Assembly: GCA_043228905.1 (NCBI GenBank)
Contig: JBHGNT010000018.1
Span: forward strand, 3,906,001-3,970,000
Origin: Azolla caroliniana
Lineage: Eukaryota; Polypodiophyta
DNA length: 64,000 nucleotides
Direction: 5' to 3'
Part shown: one piece after another, positions 61,600-64,000 of the stretch
Layout of the letters: each line of letters starts with the position of its first letter
Position numbering within the stretch: the stretch's first letter is position 1
The notes under the pieces: generated by a model
Database searches by the model: none
Told to the model about the DNA's origin: nothing
The model's input: only the letters and a program-made list of their open reading frames with translations
Translations under genes and position numbers: made by a program

Positions 61600-61683
61600 G
61601 TCAAAATGGTCGAATGGTCTAAGTCGTTAGAATCAACTTATGGATCTCGAAAGGGAGTGTCGGTTTGAATACGACTTTTGACA
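61600..61683 (+). pseudogene. tRNA-Leu-like, type C
   Basis: Anticodon region GAATCAACTTATGG and T arm TCGG...TACGA are damaged. Confidence 0.65.
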
Positions 61684-61806
61684 AGTTTCCGAATTGATGC
61701 CCCGTCAGAACCCACTTGTAATATATTGTCCAATTACTACCTAGGTTTATACAAATGTCGAACGTACCTTATACGAAATTTAAGTTTCAAGATGGCTCCA
61801 CAACCC

Positions 61807-62330
61807 ACTTAGGATGGGCGAGTTATTAGAGATATGATATAAAGTAAGCATATGATAAGGATAAAAGCTAGATAGATAGAAAGGAGAGAGAGAAAGAAGG
61901 ATGTCGATCCACCCGACCACCCCCAAGTGAAGGGATCGAGACTGACGTCCCATACCACCGTCGTGGCATCGAGTCGTACTTGGTGTTGGCGTGCTCTCAA
62001 CAAGAGTTGAACCACCACAAAACATAGTCTCGACGTAGTCAAAAGATGATCAAATGAGGGTAGCTAGGCCTCATATTTATAGCGATATCAAAGGCCCCAA
62101 GGCAAGTTCACACTTGGCCTAATGGGTTGTCTCAATCCCGAGGATTAAAAGTAATCCTCCCCTTCTTTACACTCTCGTTTAACCCTCACACTTATCCGCA
62201 TGTATAGAATACTACGACAAATTCTCACGACGGGATATTATATGGTCATGCCTGTAACATGAGTGGTCTAAGGGACCAGACTCAAGTTTTGGTTCTCAAA
62301 AGCAAGCGTGGATTCAAATTGATACTCATT
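61807..62330 (+). pseudogene. tRNA-Leu-like, type A', split by a 437-bp insertion
   Basis: The 5' piece (TTAGGATGGGCGAGT, to 61823) and the rest (GAGTGGTCTAAGGGACC, from 62261) flank the insertion; GAGT is duplicated. The T arm is truncated as in other A' units. Confidence 0.72.
61824..62260 (-). mobile_element. 437-bp insertion in the tRNA array, likely a solo LTR
   Basis: On the minus strand it starts near TGTTACAGGCATGACC, has TATAAATA about 170 bases in (62076-62083), and ends CTCTAATA. GAGT is repeated on both sides. There is no coding sequence. The LTR assignment rests on size, TATA box and TG start; the 3' end is not a clean CA. Confidence 0.6.
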
Positions 62331-62411
62331 ATACAAGACTATTGTAACGGTTTTAATCAACAACGTTACGTACTCAAGATTAATCAAGGCTCCACAACCA
62401 CTTATCCAATA

Positions 62412-62495
62412 GTCAAGGTCGTGGAATGCTCTAAGGCACTAATCTCAAGTTATGGTTCTAGAAAGGGAGTGTGTGTTCGAATCCCACTTTTCAAG
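62412..62495 (+). pseudogene. tRNA-Leu-like, type B
   Basis: D arm GTGGAATGCTCTAAGGC; anticodon region AATCTCAAGTTATGG; acceptor end TTTTCAAGA. Confidence 0.7.
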
Positions 62496-62623
62496 AGTTT
62501 CCAAATTGATGCCCCTTTTGAACCACTTCTAATCTGTTGTTGTCGCATCAATTCCCTTTATACAAAACTCGAATGCACCTTATACTAAACTTAAGTTTTA
62601 GTACTGCTCCCATTTAATCAACA

Positions 62624-62707
62624 GTCAGGATGGCCGAGTGGTCTAAGGCGCTAGACTCAAGTTCTGGTTCTCAAAAGGGAGCGTGGGTTCAAATCCCACT
62701 TCTGACA
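62624..62707 (+). tRNA. tRNA-Leu(CAA), foldable copy closest to canonical (type A)
   Basis: Acceptor GTCAGGA/TTCTGAC, D arm GCCGAGTGGTCTAAGGC, anticodon stem CTAGA/TCTGG with loop CTCAAGT, variable arm TCTC/GGGA, T arm GTGGG/CCCAC. Boxes A and B match the Pol III consensus and TTTT follows at 62711. This is the best candidate for an expressed gene in the array. Confidence 0.83.
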
Positions 62708-62793
62708 AGTTTTCGAATTGATAATCGTATTACAGTTTTTATTAACATCCCCGCCTATAAAAATCAAGATGGACTACAACCACTCACCCAATA

Positions 62794-62877
62794 GTCGAAG
62801 TGGTTGAATGGTCTAAGACGCTAGACTCAAGTTATGGTTTTTGAATGGGAGTGTGGGTTCCAATCCCTTTTTTGACA
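62794..62877 (+). pseudogene. tRNA-Leu-like, type C
   Basis: T arm GGTTCCAATCCC with a broken 3' strand; TTTTTT in the acceptor region. Confidence 0.7.
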
Positions 62878-63008
62878 AGTTTCCGAATTGATGCACCTTT
62901 TGAACCCACTTCTAATATGGTGTCAAATTATTTCCCTTTACACAAAAGTCGAACGCACCTTATACGAATTTTAAATTGAAGTATAGTTGCATAACCCATT
63001 AAACCAAT

Positions 63009-63080
63009 AGTTAGCATGGCCGACTAGTCCAAGGTGCCAAACTTAAGTTCTGGTTCTGGAAAGGGAGTGTGGATTCAAGT
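63009..63080 (+). pseudogene. tRNA-Leu-like, type A', anticodon changed to TAA
   Basis: The loop reads CTTAAGT, so the anticodon would be TAA, another leucine anticodon; 3' half truncated. Confidence 0.68.
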
Positions 63081-63145
63081 CGATACTCGTCATACACGAC
63101 AAATATACTCAAGATTAAGTATGCTCCACAACCACTCATAAAATC

Positions 63146-63229
63146 GTCAAGGTGGTGGAATGGTCTAAGGCAATAGAGTCAAGTTATGGTTCTCAAAAGG
63201 GAGTGTGTGTTCGAATCCTAGTTTTCACA
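63146..63229 (+). pseudogene. tRNA-Leu-like, type B
   Basis: Box B followed by TAG (TTCGAATCCTAG), breaking the T stem. Confidence 0.7.
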
Positions 63230-63360
63230 AGTTTCCAAATTGATGCCCCTTTTGAACCACTTAGAATATGTTGTCGCATCAATACCCTTTATACAAAACT
63301 CGACTACGCCTTATAGTAAACTTAAGTTTTACTATTGCTCCATGACCCATTTAACCAATA

Positions 63361-63430
63361 GTCATGAGGGCCGAGTGGTCCAAGGCGCCACACTCAAGTT
63401 CTAGTTCTCGTAAGGGAGCGTGGGTTCAAA
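63361..63430 (+). pseudogene. tRNA-Leu-like, type A' (3' truncated)
   Basis: GCCGAGTGGTCCAAGGC D arm intact; T arm GTGGGTTCAAATT runs into the spacer. Confidence 0.7.
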
Positions 63431-63523
63431 TTGATACTCATTATACAAGACTATTGTAATGATTTTAATCAACAATGTTGCGTACTCAAGATTAAGCAAG
63501 GCTCCAAAACCACTCACCCACTA

Positions 63524-63607
63524 GTCAAAGTCATGGAATGGTCTAAGATGCTAGACTCAAGTTATGGTTCTCAAAAGGGAGTGTGTGTTCGAATCCTAGT
63601 TTTCACA
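63524..63607 (+). pseudogene. tRNA-Leu-like, type B
   Basis: Same T-stem change as 63146 (CCTAGTTTTCACA), so these two units share recent ancestry. Confidence 0.7.
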
Positions 63608-63738
63608 AGTTTTCAAATTGATGCCCCTTTTAAACCACTTAAAATATGTTGTCGCATCAATACCCTTTATACAAAACTCGACTACGCTTTATAGTAAACT
63701 TAAGTTTTAATATTGCTCCATGACCCATTTAACCAATA

Positions 63739-63822
63739 GTAATGAGGGCCGAGTGGTCCAAGGCGCCAAACTCAAGTTCTAGTTCTCGTAAGGGAGCATG
63801 GCTTCAAATCCCACTTGTGACA
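63739..63822 (+). pseudogene. tRNA-Leu-like, type A, degraded
   Basis: Acceptor GTAATGA/TTGTGAC mismatched; D arm intact; T arm GCATGG/CCCAC weakened. Confidence 0.7.
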
Positions 63823-63919
63823 AGTTTTCAAGTCGATACTCGTTATACAAAACTATTACAATTTTAATCAACATTCCCGCCTATAAAATTTGATATCGAC
63901 CACTACCACTCACCAAATA

Positions 63920-64000
63920 GTCAAACTGGTCGAATGGTCAAATGGTCTAAGTCGTTAGAATCAAGTTATGGATCTCGAAAGGGAGTGTGGGTTTGAATCC
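63920..64000 (+). pseudogene. tRNA-Leu-like, type C, cut by the window end
   Basis: It contains an internal duplication of about 10 bases (GGTCGAATGGTCAAATGGTC) in the D arm. The unit continues past the window. Confidence 0.68.

Larger units (their letters stand above)
57606..64000 (+). repeat. Satellite-like array of tRNA-Leu(CAA)-derived units with higher-order structure
   Basis: About 32 units of roughly 70-84 bp, all on the plus strand, resemble one cytosolic tRNA-Leu(CAA). They are separated by related spacers (TTTATACAAAACTCGA, TCAACATTCCCGCCTATAAA). Four unit types recur in the order B, A, C, A', and successive B units start at 57721, 58492, 59664, 60413, 61205, 62412, 63146 and 63524. 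The A-to-C distance is 181 bp in five of seven cases. One 437-bp element interrupts the array, and the array runs past the window end. Type A keeps the tRNA fold. Types B and C have weakened D and anticodon arms and a TTTT in the acceptor stem. Type A' lacks the 3' T-arm and acceptor half. Confidence 0.93.

Noticed and set aside
57606-64000. CRISPR-like or coding repeat array
   Set aside because: The repeating units carry tRNA-Leu boxes A and B and a CAA anticodon arm, spacers are themselves related, and the context is a plant nucleus. Open frames in the array are phased repeat translations without protein character.
57606-64000. Plastid or mitochondrial tRNA-Leu insert
   Set aside because: The acceptor and D-arm sequences (GTCAGGATGGCCGAGTGG) match the cytosolic plant tRNA-Leu(CAA) type, not the organellar types.

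Overview
This window is nuclear DNA of a land plant with a repeat-rich genome. The evidence is three plant-type genes (an organellar PPR protein, the plastid protein VIPP1, and an HDDC2-type HD-domain nucleotidase with a plant-like Ser-rich leader), spliceosomal GT-AG introns, a cytosolic-type tRNA-Leu(CAA), TTTAGGG-type telomere motifs, and Ty1/copia, Ty3 and LINE elements that make up most of the rest. The intronless, triplet-organised PPR gene and the very large introns would suit a fern, another seed-free plant or a gymnosperm, but the sequence alone does not decide this.

Layout. 1-2580 (minus): 5' part of a PPR gene, 860 codons open to the window edge, with a T-rich low-complexity block upstream. 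5174-10209 (minus): decayed Ty3 element with LTRs and target-site duplication. 10470-12560: copia LTR fragment and a decayed LINE. 13571-29710 (plus): VIPP1 in 11 exons. Its first intron is 12.5 kb and holds a copia relic (15.1-17.8 kb), an internally deleted LINE copy with telomere-type filler, and a second LINE relic (18.2-25.1 kb) into which a copia element with two identical LTRs (20271-24779) has inserted. 30383-41311 (plus): old copia element carrying a second complete copia element (33080-38512) and an 808-bp inserted sequence. 43.3-45.2 kb: Ty3 fragment running into a long CA/CATA microsatellite. About 45.2-50.49 kb (plus): apparently full-length LINE with both ORFs open. 50600-56359 (plus): HDDC2-like gene in 8 exons, whose start codon lies about 110 bp after the LINE tail. 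57.6 kb to the end: a satellite-like array of about 32 tRNA-Leu(CAA)-derived units.

Most unusual observations. (1) The tRNA-Leu-derived array has a higher-order repeat of about 770 bp holding four tRNA-like units (types B, A, C and A'). Only type A keeps a foldable tRNA with both Pol III boxes. (2) In the intact LINE, ORF1 and ORF2 are in the same frame, separated by a single UGA followed by CGG; ORF2 has no ATG before its endonuclease active site, which suggests stop-codon readthrough or non-AUG initiation. (3) A very young copia element has lost the YVDD half of its reverse transcriptase and its RNase H, with an (AT)n(AG)n microsatellite at the break, so it was probably mobilised in trans.

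The host genes are functionally unrelated to each other. VIPP1 and probably the other two proteins act in organelles. The rest records layered transposon insertion. Exon and LTR boundaries were read by eye from splice signals, frame continuity and target-site duplications; no alignment or database search was run.
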